The notes under the pieces are model-generated. The model did no database searches. It worked only from the letters and a program-made list of their open reading frames with translations, and had not been told where the DNA came from. The translations under genes and the position numbers were made by a program. A stretch of DNA of 52,446 nucleotides from JAUIEH01 sp964483375 (GTDB lineage: Bacteria > Pseudomonadota > Alphaproteobacteria > Caulobacterales > Maricaulaceae), in assembly GCA_964483375.1 (NCBI GenBank), contig CAZABJ010000013.1:1-52446 (forward strand). Reading direction: 5' to 3'. Shown piece after piece: positions 9,116 through 17,743 of the stretch (the stretch's first letter is position 1; every line of letters begins with the position of its first letter).

Positions 9116-9658
9116 CTAGCCCACCGGCTCGGCTGCAGGGCGCAGCCCGCGCGCGAATCGGCGTGCGTTTTCCACATAATGCTCCGCAGACGCCGTCAGC
9201 ATTGCGGCGGTTTGCTCGTCCACCTGCTTCACCACCTTGCCGGGCGCGCCCATGACGACGGAATTGTCGGGAATCTCCTTCCCTTCCGTGATCAGAGCAT
9301 GTGCGCCGATAATGCAGTTCTTTCCGATCCGAACACGGTTCAGGATCGTGGATCCGATGCCGATTAAGCTGTTGTCGCCGATGGTGCAGCCGTGAAGCAT
9401 GACCATATGCCCCACGGTTACGTCAGCGCCGATCGTAAGCGGCGCGCCGGGGTCGGTATGCAACACCGAGCCGTCCTGAATATTCGTCCGCTCACCGATT
9501 ATTATCGGATCGTTGTCGCCCCGCAGCGTGGCGCCGAACCAGATGCTAGCGTCTCGCTTCAGTTCGACCTTGCCCAACACCATCGCATTTGGCGCGATCC
9601 AATAGGCCCCGTCGGGGGGCAAAGTCGGGCCAACGCCATCAAGTTCATAGACTGCCAT
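9116..9658 (-). CDS. gamma carbonic anhydrase-like hexapeptide-repeat protein
   Basis: 180 residues forming a left-handed beta-helix of hexapeptide repeats (about residues 12-150), in the gamma carbonic anhydrase/YrdA/PaaY group. Candidate zinc ligands are the histidines in SVLHTD and VTVGHMVMLHG. The RGDND motif before the first is also typical. Family members may have carbonic anhydrase activity or only a structural role, so activity here is not certain. I use the ATG at 9658 because GGGAGTTG lies just upstream and the hexapeptide protein begins there. The long open frame beyond it (to 10348) runs antisense through phoH and is not real. Confidence 0.9.
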   Translation of the reverse strand: MAVYELDGVGPTLPPDGAYWIAPNAMVLGKVELKRDASIWFGATLRGDNDPIIIGERTNIQDGSVLHTDPGAPLTIGADVTVGHMVMLHGCTIGDNSLIGIGSTILNRVRIGKNCIIGAHALITEGKEIPDNSVVMGAPGKVVKQVDEQTAAMLTASAEHYVENARRFARGLRPAAEPVG

Positions 9659-9726
9659 CAGCTCAACTCCCTGTTTTTCCGAAGTCTTAAATCTTTTCGG
9701 GGATATGACGGTTTTGCGACTAACCG

Positions 9727-9744
9727 GGTTAATCTCTTTTAACC
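9727..9744. promoter_or_regulatory. inverted repeat GGTTAA-N6-TTAACC
   Basis: A perfect 6-6-6 dyad lies between the divergent gamma-CA and phoH genes. It overlaps a shorter dyad, TAACCGGGTTA (9721-9731). It resembles a CtrA site (TTAA-N7-TTAA), but the spacer between TTAA cores is 6, so it may belong to another dimeric regulator. Confidence 0.4.
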
Positions 9745-9767
9745 ATTCGCGCTTAGCTTCGCTATTG

Positions 9768-9932
9768 GGGCCGACGCAAAGGTCGTCGGCCCGATAGAGG
9801 AGCGACCCGTGACGCACGTGGCTTGTTCGCCACTCGCCAAACTCGGATCGCGGAGGCCCTGGTCTCCGAGCCCTTCTCGACCCCCCAACCTCACTGTTCG
9901 CGTATCTTCCCCGCACGGAGCTTCCCGTGCGG
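9768..9932 (+). promoter_or_regulatory. structured phoH leader with two perfect hairpins
   Basis: Hairpin 1 (9768-9792) has a 9-bp stem GGGCCGACG/CGTCGGCCC with a 7-nt loop. Hairpin 2 (9911-9932) has an 8-bp stem CCGCACGG/CCGTGCGG with a 6-nt loop and ends 33 nt before the phoH ATG. Neither has a T-tract, so they are more likely leader structures than terminators. Between them lies the possible upstream ORF. Confidence 0.45.
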
Positions 9933-9973
9933 ACCGGTACCGCGTAAGGATTCAAGGAGACGCAGATGGCTAA
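9809..9973 (+). CDS. possible upstream ORF / leader peptide of phoH
   Basis: A 54-codon frame starts at GTG with an excellent site (GAGGAG, 9797-9802, spacing 6). Its stop overlaps the phoH start (ATGGCTAA, 8 nt shared), a classic translational-coupling arrangement. The product is basic and has a proline-rich stretch (RRPWSPSPSRPP), the kind of sequence that slows ribosomes. It has no recognisable domain. It could be a regulatory leader peptide or simply an unused open frame in GC-rich DNA. The strong site and exact overlap favour the former, but no conservation evidence is available. Confidence 0.35.
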   Translation: MTHVACSPLAKLGSRRPWSPSPSRPPNLTVRVSSPHGASRADRYRVRIQGDADG

Positions 9974-10736
9974 ACGCGCCGCTCGCCGCCGCGCTTTCGA
10001 GGGTGACTTGAATGTCGCTGAGCGCGAACTCCGAGATCCGAAAATCACGCGGCTGTTTCCCGATGAGCCCGCCGCGCGCGGGCCGAGGCAATCTGAGCCC
10101 GGACGGGACCAAAAATACGTCAAGAACGTAACGCCGAAATCCACGGGCCAGAAGCGCCTCATGGAGGCGATCGACGAGCATTCGCTTGTGATGGCGCTGG
10201 GCCCCGCCGGCACCGGCAAGACATATCTCGCCATCGCCAAAGCGGTCGAAGCGCTCAACGCCGGCAAGGTCGGCCGCATCGTGTTGTCCCGTCCCGCGAT
10301 CGAGGCGGGGGAATCCATCGGCTTCTTGCCCGGCTCGATGGAGGACAAGCTCGCTCCCTATCTGCGCCCGCTTTATGACGCGCTGCAGGACCGGATGTCG
10401 GGCAAGAAAATCAAAGCGCTAATGGCCGAAGGGCTCATCGAGATCGCGCCGATCGCTTATATGCGCGGGCGCACGCTCAACAACGCCTTTGTGGTGATCG
10501 ACGAAGCGCAAAACTGCACCTATCAGCAGCTCAAAATGTGCCTGACGCGGCTGGGATGGGGCTCGACCATGGTGGTCACCGGAGACCCCCATCAAACGGA
10601 CCTGTTGCCCGAACTGTCCGGGCTCAAACAGGTTTCTGACAAACTCAAACCCGTCGAAGGCGCTCGCGTGGTCCGCCTGGACAAACGCGACATCGTCCGC
10701 CACCCGCTGGTCGCCGCGGTGTTGGAGGTTCTGTAG
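9966..10736 (+). CDS. phoH: PhoH family ATPase
   Basis: 256 residues. It is a PhoH-type P-loop ATPase related to superfamily-1 helicase domains, implicated in RNA metabolism. The Walker A motif GPAGTGKT is at 79-86, Walker B with VVIDEAQN around 176-183, and the TGDPHQTD motif near 205-212. The N-terminal ~50 residues are basic and probably disordered. There is no PIN or KH domain, so it is the single-domain form. The usual alphaproteobacterial neighbours of the other phoH copy (ybeY, miaB) are absent. An AAGGAGA site precedes the ATG. Confidence 0.95.
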   Translation: MAKRAARRRAFEGDLNVAERELRDPKITRLFPDEPAARGPRQSEPGRDQKYVKNVTPKSTGQKRLMEAIDEHSLVMALGPAGTGKTYLAIAKAVEALNAGKVGRIVLSRPAIEAGESIGFLPGSMEDKLAPYLRPLYDALQDRMSGKKIKALMAEGLIEIAPIAYMRGRTLNNAFVVIDEAQNCTYQQLKMCLTRLGWGSTMVVTGDPHQTDLLPELSGLKQVSDKLKPVEGARVVRLDKRDIVRHPLVAAVLEVL

Positions 10737-10756
10737 CCTCCGCACGGCATGAAAAT

Positions 10757-10786
10757 GGCCGCAGGCGCAACACCGCGCTTGCGGCC
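10757..10786 (-). terminator. terminator of the minus-strand efflux/Nudix/DUF3126 group
   Basis: A 12-bp stem GGCCGCAGGCGC/GCGCTTGCGGCC (one G-T pair) with a 6-nt loop. On the minus strand it is followed by ATTTTCAT; on the plus strand no T-run follows. It therefore mainly ends the minus-strand transcript. Phase and position (40 nt after the DUF3126 stop) fit. Confidence 0.65.
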
Positions 10787-10824
10787 CGCCGGGCTCGGAT
10801 CACGTTTGTTGCGGACGCCTCAAG

Positions 10825-11058
10825 TCAGACCTCCTCGAGATCCTCTTCAATCACAGCCATTTCGAAGGAGAAGGAGGTCTCGCCCTCATCAATGACTTTC
10901 TGCACGACGCCAAGACATTCCTCACCCAGATAAATCTCGGCGCACTCGTCAGGACGCTGGCGTCGTTGAACGATGAGATTCGGGTTCAGCTTTCCGCGCA
11001 GATAGGCCTGCAGCCTGTGGCTGTCTTCTGGGGTGATATGTGTGCTCACGCGTGACAT
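10825..11058 (-). CDS. DUF3126 family protein
   Basis: 77 residues, acidic C-terminus. The sequence (LQAYLRGKLNPNLIVQRRQ, CAEIYLGEECLGVVQKVIDE, SFSFEMAVIEEDLE) matches the small DUF3126 family, which is nearly confined to alphaproteobacteria and has no established function. A GAAGGA site precedes the ATG at 11058. It is followed by a hairpin terminator and preceded by the Nudix gene 73 nt upstream, so it may be the last gene of that unit. Confidence 0.88.
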   Translation of the reverse strand: MSRVSTHITPEDSHRLQAYLRGKLNPNLIVQRRQRPDECAEIYLGEECLGVVQKVIDEGETSFSFEMAVIEEDLEEV

Positions 11059-11131
11059 GTCCTTCGAGTGGCGAGTAGGGGCGGAGCCTAGCGCGAAAGC
11101 GCCGCGGGCGAAACGCTGAGCGGGGCTTCGC

Positions 11132-11737
11132 CTATCGACCCAGCATCGCCTTTGAAATCTGAGGCGGCAACGCGCCCGACATCGCAAGCGCATGCGCCCG
11201 TAAGACCATCACCACGCTCATCGCATCGGTGATTTCGTCGCGTAACGTCAGCGCCAAAACCGACGCGAACGGCATGCGCCTGACCGCGAGCTTTTCGGTG
11301 TCGTCCGGGGAAGGCTCGCCTTCGCTCAAATCCATTGCGAGAAAGCAGAATGCGGTCTCGTCGGTCAGACAATTGGACGTGTGCAGTTTCGCCAGCGGAC
11401 GCCAATCGCGCGCGGTGAGACCGGTCTCTTCCTTAAGCTCCCGCTGCGCGCCCGCAAGCGGCTCGACAGCCTTGTCCGAACCGCCTTCAGGAAGCTCCCA
11501 GCTGAAACCGCCGAGCGGATAACGCCACTGACCCACCAACACCGTGTCGCCATTGTCAAACAACGGGAGCACGCCGGTGGCGTAGCCATGCGGGCTCATC
11601 ACGCCATAGACCCCAGCTCCGCCTGAGGGCTTGACCACGGCGTCCTCGCGCACCCGCATCCAAGCGTTTTCATAAACGACCTTGGCGTCCACCGTTCGCC
11701 AAGGATTGGCGAAGGGCGGCGGGGGCGCGCGTTTCAT
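11132..11737 (-). CDS. Nudix hydrolase (ADP-ribose/NDP-sugar pyrophosphatase type)
   Basis: 201 residues. Nudix hydrolases cleave nucleoside-diphosphate-linked compounds. The Nudix box is at about residues 86-107, including the core RELKEETGL, which supplies the metal-binding glutamates. The spacing between the first Glu and the RE core is one residue shorter than the usual consensus. The upstream WRYPLGGFSWELPEGG segment is typical of the ADP-sugar pyrophosphatase group. The start lies 9 nt after the RND permease stop, so it is probably co-transcribed with the efflux genes, though a functional link is not obvious. Confidence 0.9.
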   Translation of the reverse strand: MKRAPPPPFANPWRTVDAKVVYENAWMRVREDAVVKPSGGAGVYGVMSPHGYATGVLPLFDNGDTVLVGQWRYPLGGFSWELPEGGSDKAVEPLAGAQRELKEETGLTARDWRPLAKLHTSNCLTDETAFCFLAMDLSEGEPSPDDTEKLAVRRMPFASVLALTLRDEITDAMSVVMVLRAHALAMSGALPPQISKAMLGR

Positions 11738-11746
11738 CCCCGCCCC

Positions 11747-14700
11747 CTACTCCGCCGGCGCCGCAGCGGCGTCGGCGTGCTCCTGGGCCCGTCGGGCCTG
11801 ACGGGCGATCTGCCGGGCTTTGCCGCGCGCGATGACGGCGAACATTGACGGCGCGAAATAGAGCGCAAGCACGGCCGAGCCGGCGACCCCGCCCACAAAG
11901 GCCGCCGCCATCGGCATCCAAAACGGATCGGCTTTGAGGAGCAGAGGCATGAACCCGCCGATTGTGGTGAACGTGGTCGCCAGGATGTGACGCGTGGCTT
12001 GACCGGTGGTCGCGGCGATTGCGTCGGGATCGCCCGAAGCCGCCTTGGGATCCGCCCTGAGCGCGGTCAACACGACAATGGCGCCGTTGATGGCGAGGCC
12101 CACCAAGCCCATCGCGCCGATGATGGCGTTGAAGCCGTTGTCCTGCCCGAACAACCACACCCCGAACATGGCGAGCCCGACGGACTGCGCGCCCACCAAC
12201 GCCACGACCCCGGCGTAAGAGAAGTTGTTAAACGCCAGAACGAGCGAGCCGACCATGATGATGAGCAACGGAACCGCGGCGCTGAAGAGATTGGCGAACG
12301 CCTCCCCGCTCTCTTCAGCCTCGCCGGCGATTTCCAATCGATACCCTGACGGCACGTCGAAATCCGCCTCTTCAAGACGCTCCAACACCACAGCCAGCGT
12401 CTCGGACGGGACCGAATAGGGTTCGAGAAAGCCGTACACCGTGTTCACCCGCTCGCCATTGAAGCGGGCGACCACGGCGGTGTCGGGCTCCAGAGTAATC
12501 GGTCCGAAGGCGCTGACCGGGGAGCCCAACGTGTCGCCAGACGACGGTATGAGGCGAGAGCGAACGCTTTCCAGCGTCCCGCGCGCTTCCTCATCCACAT
12601 AAACCCGCACCGGCAGCTCTTCGACGCCTTCCAGCAGACTTCCTGCCAGCACGCCGTCAAGATCCGCGCGTAAGACGCTGGCGAGATCGGCGAGGCGGCG
12701 GCCGGCTTGGTCAAGCGCGGCTTCATCCGCGTTCACCCGCGCGACAGGCGCGCCGAGCGACATCTCCGCCACTGTGAACGTGGTCCGCGGCGCATCGGCG
12801 ATCACCAACCGCACCTGCTCGGCCAATGTGTTCAGCGTGGCGAATTCGGGGCCGAACACCCGCAGCGCGATTGGCGCGGGCACCGGCGGCCCCTGCTCGA
12901 AGGGCAGCGAAAGGAAACGAGCGCGGGGGAATTGTTCGGCTCCCTCGCTTTGCAACGCAGTGGCCACGCGCCGGGTCACGGCCGGCCCCTCGGTCATCAC
13001 CCAGGCTGCGGCGAAACCGGGATCATTGCTCTGGAAACCCGGCACATTGTAGTAGGTCCGCGGCGGGGCGGAGCCCACCATCCAATTCACCGACCGCACG
13101 CCCTCATAAGACATGATGAGCTCGGTCGCGCGCGCCACTTCTCGGCGGGTGCCCTCGATGGACGTCTCCGGCGGCATCACCAGCTCGACCTGAAACATGT
13201 CGCGCTCGGTGCGTGGGAAGAACTGCATCGGCAAGGTAGAAGCGACGTAGAAACCGACCGCCGGCAATGCGAACGCGACCGCCACGCCGATGATCGGCAA
13301 GCGCGCGACGAGCCGTAGGGATTGGCGATACAAAAAGGCCAACGGCGGAACGGTGAGCCCGTCACGCCAAAACCGCCGCGGCTCGTCCGGCTTAGCTTCC
13401 CGGTCGAACCACGCAGCGAATGCCGGCACGATGGTCATCGCCAATAACAGCGACGACCCCACCGCGAAAATCACCGACACGCCGATGAAGCCGACGAACT
13501 CACCCGCTGAGCCGGGAAGCATGGCGATCGGCGCGAACGCCAACATTGTGGTGACGGTTGAGGCGAGCAGCGGCGCGAATAAGAGCCGGACCGACTTGTC
13601 GACCGCGTCGAGCGGCGCGAAGCCCTTGCGCCTGAGGATGCGATACTCGTCCACCATGACGATGGCGTTGTCGATAAGCATCCCTAACGCGATGACCAAC
13701 CCGGTCACCGACATCTGGTGCAGCGGTTCGCCGGACAGGCGGAACAGGAACAACACCAACAGCAAAGTGAGCGGCAGCGCGGAGCCGACGATAAGCGCGG
13801 ATCGCCACCCCATCATCACGAACAAAACGGCGAACACCAGCAGGGCGGAGTAGCCCAAGGTCACGGCCAAGCCGCTCAGACGCCGTTCGACATAGACGTC
13901 TTGTTCGAAATTAATGGTGACATTGATCCCGCGCGGGGTCTCCGCCCGAAATCCCTCAACAACGTCTCTGGCGCGCGCGGTCCATTGGTCGACGCGCAAA
14001 CCCGGTTGGAGATAGGCCCCCACGAAAATTGCGCGGCGTCCGTCGGCCAGCGCGATCTCACTGGGGGGAAGCCGGATCTCTTTTTCGACCTGCGCGACGT
14101 CGCCGACCCGCACGGTTCGGCCGTCCGGCGTTTGCAAGATTGGGGTTTCGCGAATGCGGCCGAGCGAATCGATTTCACCACGCACTTCAACGCCCAGCGT
14201 CACGCCCTCGGCGCGAATTTGCCCGGCGGGCGCGCGCGCGTCGGAGGCCGCGATGATGCCCGCCAAGTCATTGGTGGTCAGACCAAGCGCGGCAAGCCTG
14301 TCGGCGTCCACCACAACGCGGACTTCCTCTTCCGGCGCGCCGAAGAGCTGGGTCTCTTCGGTGCCGGGCATGGATTGAAACCGGTCTTCGAGATCGCGGG
14401 CGAGCCGCGCGAGGAGCCCCAGCATCCGGTCCCCGCCGTCCTCCCAGCTGATCTCAACCAACATGGTCGCCGCGCCGATATATTGACGCTCCAATTCAGG
14501 AATACCCGCGCCTGCGGGGAAATCCTGGCGGGCGACGTCGATCTGCTCGCGGACCAAGGTCCAGGCCCGATCGACCTCAGCGTCGTTGAGATCCTCGCGC
14601 AGCTCCACGCCGAACACGGACGCGCCCGCCCGACTGGTCGACTGCAGCGTGGTGACCTCGGCCAGCTCCAGAAGCGCCGCCTCAATCGGCTCGGTGATTT

Positions 14701-14878
14701 GCGCTTCGACACGCTCTGCGGAGGCGCCGGGATATTCGGTGACCACCGTGGCGTAGCGCTCAATGAGGGTGGGGTCTTCCTGGCGGCCGAGCACCGCCAG
14801 CGAGCCAAGCCCCGCGGCCACGATGAGGAACACGCACAGCATGGAGAGCCGCGCGTAGCGAGTGAACAGCGTGGTCAT
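11747..14878 (-). CDS. RND efflux transporter permease
   Basis: 1043 residues, the normal length of an AcrB/MexB-type inner-membrane proton antiporter. It has the expected 12 membrane segments: one at the N-terminus (about 12-32), clusters around 340-480 and 530-555, and a C-terminal group around 860-1015. Two large periplasmic loops lie between them. In TM4 the proton-relay region reads GMLIDNAIVMVDEY, with Asp-Asn where AcrB has Asp-Asp; this is common in one HAE-RND branch. The start has GGAG 8 nt upstream and lies 11 nt after the fusion-protein stop. No TolC-type outer-membrane gene is in the window. Substrates are unknown. Confidence 0.95.
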   Translation of the reverse strand: MTTLFTRYARLSMLCVFLIVAAGLGSLAVLGRQEDPTLIERYATVVTEYPGASAERVEAQITEPIEAALLELAEVTTLQSTSRAGASVFGVELREDLNDAEVDRAWTLVREQIDVARQDFPAGAGIPELERQYIGAATMLVEISWEDGGDRMLGLLARLARDLEDRFQSMPGTEETQLFGAPEEEVRVVVDADRLAALGLTTNDLAGIIAASDARAPAGQIRAEGVTLGVEVRGEIDSLGRIRETPILQTPDGRTVRVGDVAQVEKEIRLPPSEIALADGRRAIFVGAYLQPGLRVDQWTARARDVVEGFRAETPRGINVTINFEQDVYVERRLSGLAVTLGYSALLVFAVLFVMMGWRSALIVGSALPLTLLLVLFLFRLSGEPLHQMSVTGLVIALGMLIDNAIVMVDEYRILRRKGFAPLDAVDKSVRLLFAPLLASTVTTMLAFAPIAMLPGSAGEFVGFIGVSVIFAVGSSLLLAMTIVPAFAAWFDREAKPDEPRRFWRDGLTVPPLAFLYRQSLRLVARLPIIGVAVAFALPAVGFYVASTLPMQFFPRTERDMFQVELVMPPETSIEGTRREVARATELIMSYEGVRSVNWMVGSAPPRTYYNVPGFQSNDPGFAAAWVMTEGPAVTRRVATALQSEGAEQFPRARFLSLPFEQGPPVPAPIALRVFGPEFATLNTLAEQVRLVIADAPRTTFTVAEMSLGAPVARVNADEAALDQAGRRLADLASVLRADLDGVLAGSLLEGVEELPVRVYVDEEARGTLESVRSRLIPSSGDTLGSPVSAFGPITLEPDTAVVARFNGERVNTVYGFLEPYSVPSETLAVVLERLEEADFDVPSGYRLEIAGEAEESGEAFANLFSAAVPLLIIMVGSLVLAFNNFSYAGVVALVGAQSVGLAMFGVWLFGQDNGFNAIIGAMGLVGLAINGAIVVLTALRADPKAASGDPDAIAATTGQATRHILATTFTTIGGFMPLLLKADPFWMPMAAAFVGGVAGSAVLALYFAPSMFAVIARGKARQIARQARRAQEHADAAAAPAE

Positions 14879-14889
14879 GACCGAAGCTC

Positions 14890-16029
14890 CTAGCGCGTCG
14901 CGTTTTGCGCGATTTCAACGCCGTCGAACTCAAAGCGCGCGGCAGGCCGCACCCTCTGCCCCGGCACGACGCGGTCGCGCCCGCCGGCCAATACCAAATC
15001 CCCATCCTGCACCGCGCCGCGCACGAACACCCTGTCCGCCTCGGTGTAGATGATGTCGACGGTGCGGGGCTCCAGCCGATAGCCCCCCTCTTCGTCCGGC
15101 TCTGCAAGCGCGAGAACGCTCCAAAGACCCCGACGACTTTCTGTGAGCGCGATCAGCGGAACCCAAAAGCCCTCAGCCTCAACCGCCGCATTCAATCGCA
15201 GGCGCGCGACCTCGCCGGGGGCGACAGACCCAGGCTCCACATCGAAAATCGCGGTCACGGTTTGGGTCGCGCGATCAACCACGCCGGTCGCAGCGCGCAA
15301 GGTCCCCGCCACGGATTGGTCGTCCACGACAAAGGTCACCTCCGCGCCGGGGCTCAGTCTCTCCGCTTGGTGCAAGGGCAGGCCGACGCGCACTTCCGGC
15401 GCGGCGATCTCGACCAGGTCAAGGGCCGGCGCGCCGGGCGCGGCGATGTCGCCTTCATCCATGAAGCGCGCGACGATCACCCCGGCATAGGGCGCGGTGA
15501 GCAACGACAAATCCCGCAGAACCGCAAGTTCGTCGAGCTGGGCGCTCGCGGCGGCCAATCGCGCGGCGGCGACATTGACGTTGGCGGAGGCCTCGTCGAG
15601 CACTTGCTGAGAGGCTACCCCGCGATCAACCAGTTCGCCCTGGCGGTTCGAGGTGGCGCGCGCGAGCGCAAGGCTTGCTTCGGCCTCGCGCACCTGGGCC
15701 TCCGCCGCTGCAATCCGCGCGTCCAGAGCCCTCACGTCGAGCGCCGCGAGCGCGTCGCCCAGCTCAACATAATCGCCGACATCCACCTCGACGCTGGCGA
15801 TCCGTCCGCCCGACTCAAAACCAAGCTGGCTTTCACGACGCGCCGCAACGAGCCCGGGGAAATACTCTGTGATTTCCGCGGCTTGGAGAATCTCCACCTC
15901 CAGCACTTCCACCGGCAGCGCGTTGGGCAGGTCTTGAGCTGATGCCGGGGCGGCCGCCGCGACGACGAGCGATCCGAAAGCAACGAACGCCCGTGCGAAA
16001 CGGGCATGGGGACGAGACGCTTGGGCCAT
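14890..16029 (-). CDS. RND efflux periplasmic adaptor (membrane fusion protein)
   Basis: 379 residues. A signal peptide (cleavage after ASAQ, about residue 32) is followed by a beta/lipoyl segment (about 48-80 and 180-210) interrupted by a coiled-coil hairpin (about 90-165), then beta-barrel and membrane-proximal domains. This is the usual HlyD/AcrA architecture. It links the RND permease encoded immediately downstream to an outer-membrane channel. The ATG at 16029 is preceded by GGAGGCC; an in-frame extension to 16128 crosses the operator and is rejected. Expression is probably controlled by the TetR-family gene just upstream. Confidence 0.94.
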   Translation of the reverse strand: MAQASRPHARFARAFVAFGSLVVAAAAPASAQDLPNALPVEVLEVEILQAAEITEYFPGLVAARRESQLGFESGGRIASVEVDVGDYVELGDALAALDVRALDARIAAAEAQVREAEASLALARATSNRQGELVDRGVASQQVLDEASANVNVAAARLAAASAQLDELAVLRDLSLLTAPYAGVIVARFMDEGDIAAPGAPALDLVEIAAPEVRVGLPLHQAERLSPGAEVTFVVDDQSVAGTLRAATGVVDRATQTVTAIFDVEPGSVAPGEVARLRLNAAVEAEGFWVPLIALTESRRGLWSVLALAEPDEEGGYRLEPRTVDIIYTEADRVFVRGAVQDGDLVLAGGRDRVVPGQRVRPAARFEFDGVEIAQNATR

Positions 16030-16104
16030 TGAGGCCTCCGTGCACGAGCGCGCCGTATTCGGCTCTTCGCTTCGTAGTTGACCGTAAACCAGGGTTAGCA
16101 CTCT

Positions 16105-16135
16105 GAACCGAGTTTGAAAAGTGAACACCGTTCAC
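16105..16135. promoter_or_regulatory. tandem TetR-type operator
   Basis: A perfect inverted repeat GTGAAC-ACC-GTTCAC (16121-16135) and an imperfect copy GAAC-CGA-GTTT (16105-16115) have centres 18 bp apart. They lie upstream of the fusion-protein gene and downstream of the tetR stop. Two dyads at this spacing are typical for a TetR dimer pair controlling an efflux operon. Confidence 0.6.
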
Positions 16136-16215
16136 ATCACTTACGCCAAGTCGGGATGCGCGGATCATGCCGGGGTCAATCAAACGCGGTTTACGCGACA
16201 GAGCTCCCGCACGGA

Positions 16216-16875
16216 TCAGCTCGCGCGCATGCCCCGTTCGATCAGGTCGAGATGAAAGTCGATCACCTGGTCCCGGGTGACCATCTCCGACCCCTTCAGC
16301 CCATGGGGAAACTCGCAGTGCTCCGTCATCAGGCTGGTAAGTCCGTGCAGGGACGCCCAAACGCTTTTCGACGCCACCTTGGGATCGCACGGGCGCAGCA
16401 ATCCCGCTTCCATGCCTGCGGCGACCAAGTCTTCGAGATACATGGCGGCCTCGAAGGTTTTCGAGCCCTCTTGCGGCACTTCGTCCTCGTCCATATGCGC
16501 GAAGGCCATCCGGTAGTGATTGGGCTGCTCAAGCCCCGTCTCAATGTAGCACCGCAGACACGCCTTTATCGAGCCACGGCCGGCCAGCGCTTCTTCGGCT
16601 GCGGCGCCGATACGGTCGAGCAATCGCGCGAAGAAAACCTCGCGCACTTCTTTGATGAGGTCGTCTTTAGATTTGAAATATTTGTAGATCGCCGCGGGCG
16701 AGTAATTCACCATCGTCGCCAATCGACGCATGGACAAACCCTCCAACCCTTCCTGGGTGAAGACTTTCTCCGCGGCGTCGATAATCGCGTCTCGGATCAC
16801 CCTCCGACGACGCCCTGCAGGCGTTTCTTTGGTCGGCGGGGGGTTCGGCCGCGATGGCGCGGCGGCGGCTGTCAT
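16216..16875 (-). CDS. TetR/AcrR family transcriptional regulator
   Basis: 219 residues from the ATG at 16875; an in-frame start at 16917 would add 14 residues and cannot be excluded. The N-terminal helix-turn-helix domain (about 28-75) contains GLSMRRLATMVNYSPAAIYKYFKSKDDLI, the diagnostic TetR recognition region. The C-terminal helical domain (about 85-215) carries the ligand pocket and dimer interface and resembles the TetR_C/WHG-like type. It is encoded upstream of, and in the same direction as, the RND genes, with the tandem operator between. It is therefore the probable repressor of the pump. Confidence 0.92.
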   Translation of the reverse strand: MTAAAAPSRPNPPPTKETPAGRRRRVIRDAIIDAAEKVFTQEGLEGLSMRRLATMVNYSPAAIYKYFKSKDDLIKEVREVFFARLLDRIGAAAEEALAGRGSIKACLRCYIETGLEQPNHYRMAFAHMDEDEVPQEGSKTFEAAMYLEDLVAAGMEAGLLRPCDPKVASKSVWASLHGLTSLMTEHCEFPHGLKGSEMVTRDQVIDFHLDLIERGMRAS

Positions 16876-16993
16876 GGCCTGTCGGCCCCCATGGCTGCGG
16901 CGCTTCGCACGCGCCAAAGCCCTACCTATATCGAGGCGCGATGCGCGGCGTCAAAGCGGCCGGGCGCCGAACGAGCGGAGCGAGAGGGTCACG

Positions 16994-17632
16994 ATGCACG
17001 AGAAGTTTCAGCCGCCGGCGCCGCCGCAGTTTGGGGAACTGGTGCCCGCCGCCCGGCCGTCAGAGGAGATCCTCGCCTTCCTTGCGCAACGCCGATCGAC
17101 GCCGGCCAAGGGTCTTAGCGAGCCTGGACCAAGCCCCGATCAGGTCGATGCTTTGCTCAGGATCGCCGCCCGCGTGCCCGATCACGGCAAGCTCGCGCCC
17201 TGGCGGTTTCTGGTCTTTGAAGGCGAAGCCCGAGCCGCGGCAGGCGCTGTTTTGGCGACGGCGTTTCAAGCGCGCGAAACTGAGGCCGACGAGACCCTTG
17301 TCGCGCGGGAACGCGGGCGGTTTCTCCGCGCCCCTGTGGTCATCGCCGTCGTGTGCAAGCCCCGCGAAAACCACAAGATCCCGCTATGGGAGCAATATCT
17401 CTCGGCGGGCGCGGCGTGCCAGACGCTTTTGCTCGCCGGCCAAGCCATGGGCTTCGCCGGCCAGTGGCTGACCGAGTGGTACGCCTATGATCCCGATGTG
17501 CTCACCGCGTTCGGTCTGCGTCCCGGCGAGCGCGTGGCGGGTTATGTGTATTTGGGCGCGCCGACCGAAGAGGCTCGGGAACGCGCCCGCCCCTCGGCGG
17601 ACGATCTCATCGCCCGTTGGTCGCCGCGGTGA
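16994..17632 (+). CDS. nitroreductase family protein
   Basis: 212 residues, FMN-dependent nitroreductase fold. The family signature appears as RRSTPAKGL near the N-terminus (about 35-43), VPDHGKLAPWRFLVF (about 66-80) and the glycine-rich C-terminal FMN region (GMGFAGQWLTE-like, about 153-165). It resembles the YdjA-type single-domain group. It should reduce nitro or quinone-like compounds with NAD(P)H. The ATG at 16994 has GAGAGGG upstream; the longer frame starting at 16730 overlaps tetR and is rejected. It is divergent from tetR, so it may share its control region. Confidence 0.92.
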   Translation: MHEKFQPPAPPQFGELVPAARPSEEILAFLAQRRSTPAKGLSEPGPSPDQVDALLRIAARVPDHGKLAPWRFLVFEGEARAAAGAVLATAFQARETEADETLVARERGRFLRAPVVIAVVCKPRENHKIPLWEQYLSAGAACQTLLLAGQAMGFAGQWLTEWYAYDPDVLTAFGLRPGERVAGYVYLGAPTEEARERARPSADDLIARWSPR

Positions 17633-17743
17633 GCGGGCGCGCCGGTTCGCCCAAGTGGCGTCGCGAATGCGTGCCTCTCCGTGATTTCGGCGTTAGGGTC
17701 TCAGCGAACCGCCGCCGGGGCTGACGGGAAGGATATGTCGGAC

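Noticed and set aside
9727..9744. CtrA binding site
   Set aside because: The spacer between TTAA cores is 6 instead of 7; listed only as an inverted repeat.
9659..10348. Long N-terminal extension of the gamma-carbonic-anhydrase-like gene
   Set aside because: It would run antisense through phoH; a good start with a ribosome-binding site exists at 9658.
13718..14893. 391-codon plus-strand frame
   Set aside because: Antisense shadow of the RND permease, common in GC-rich DNA.
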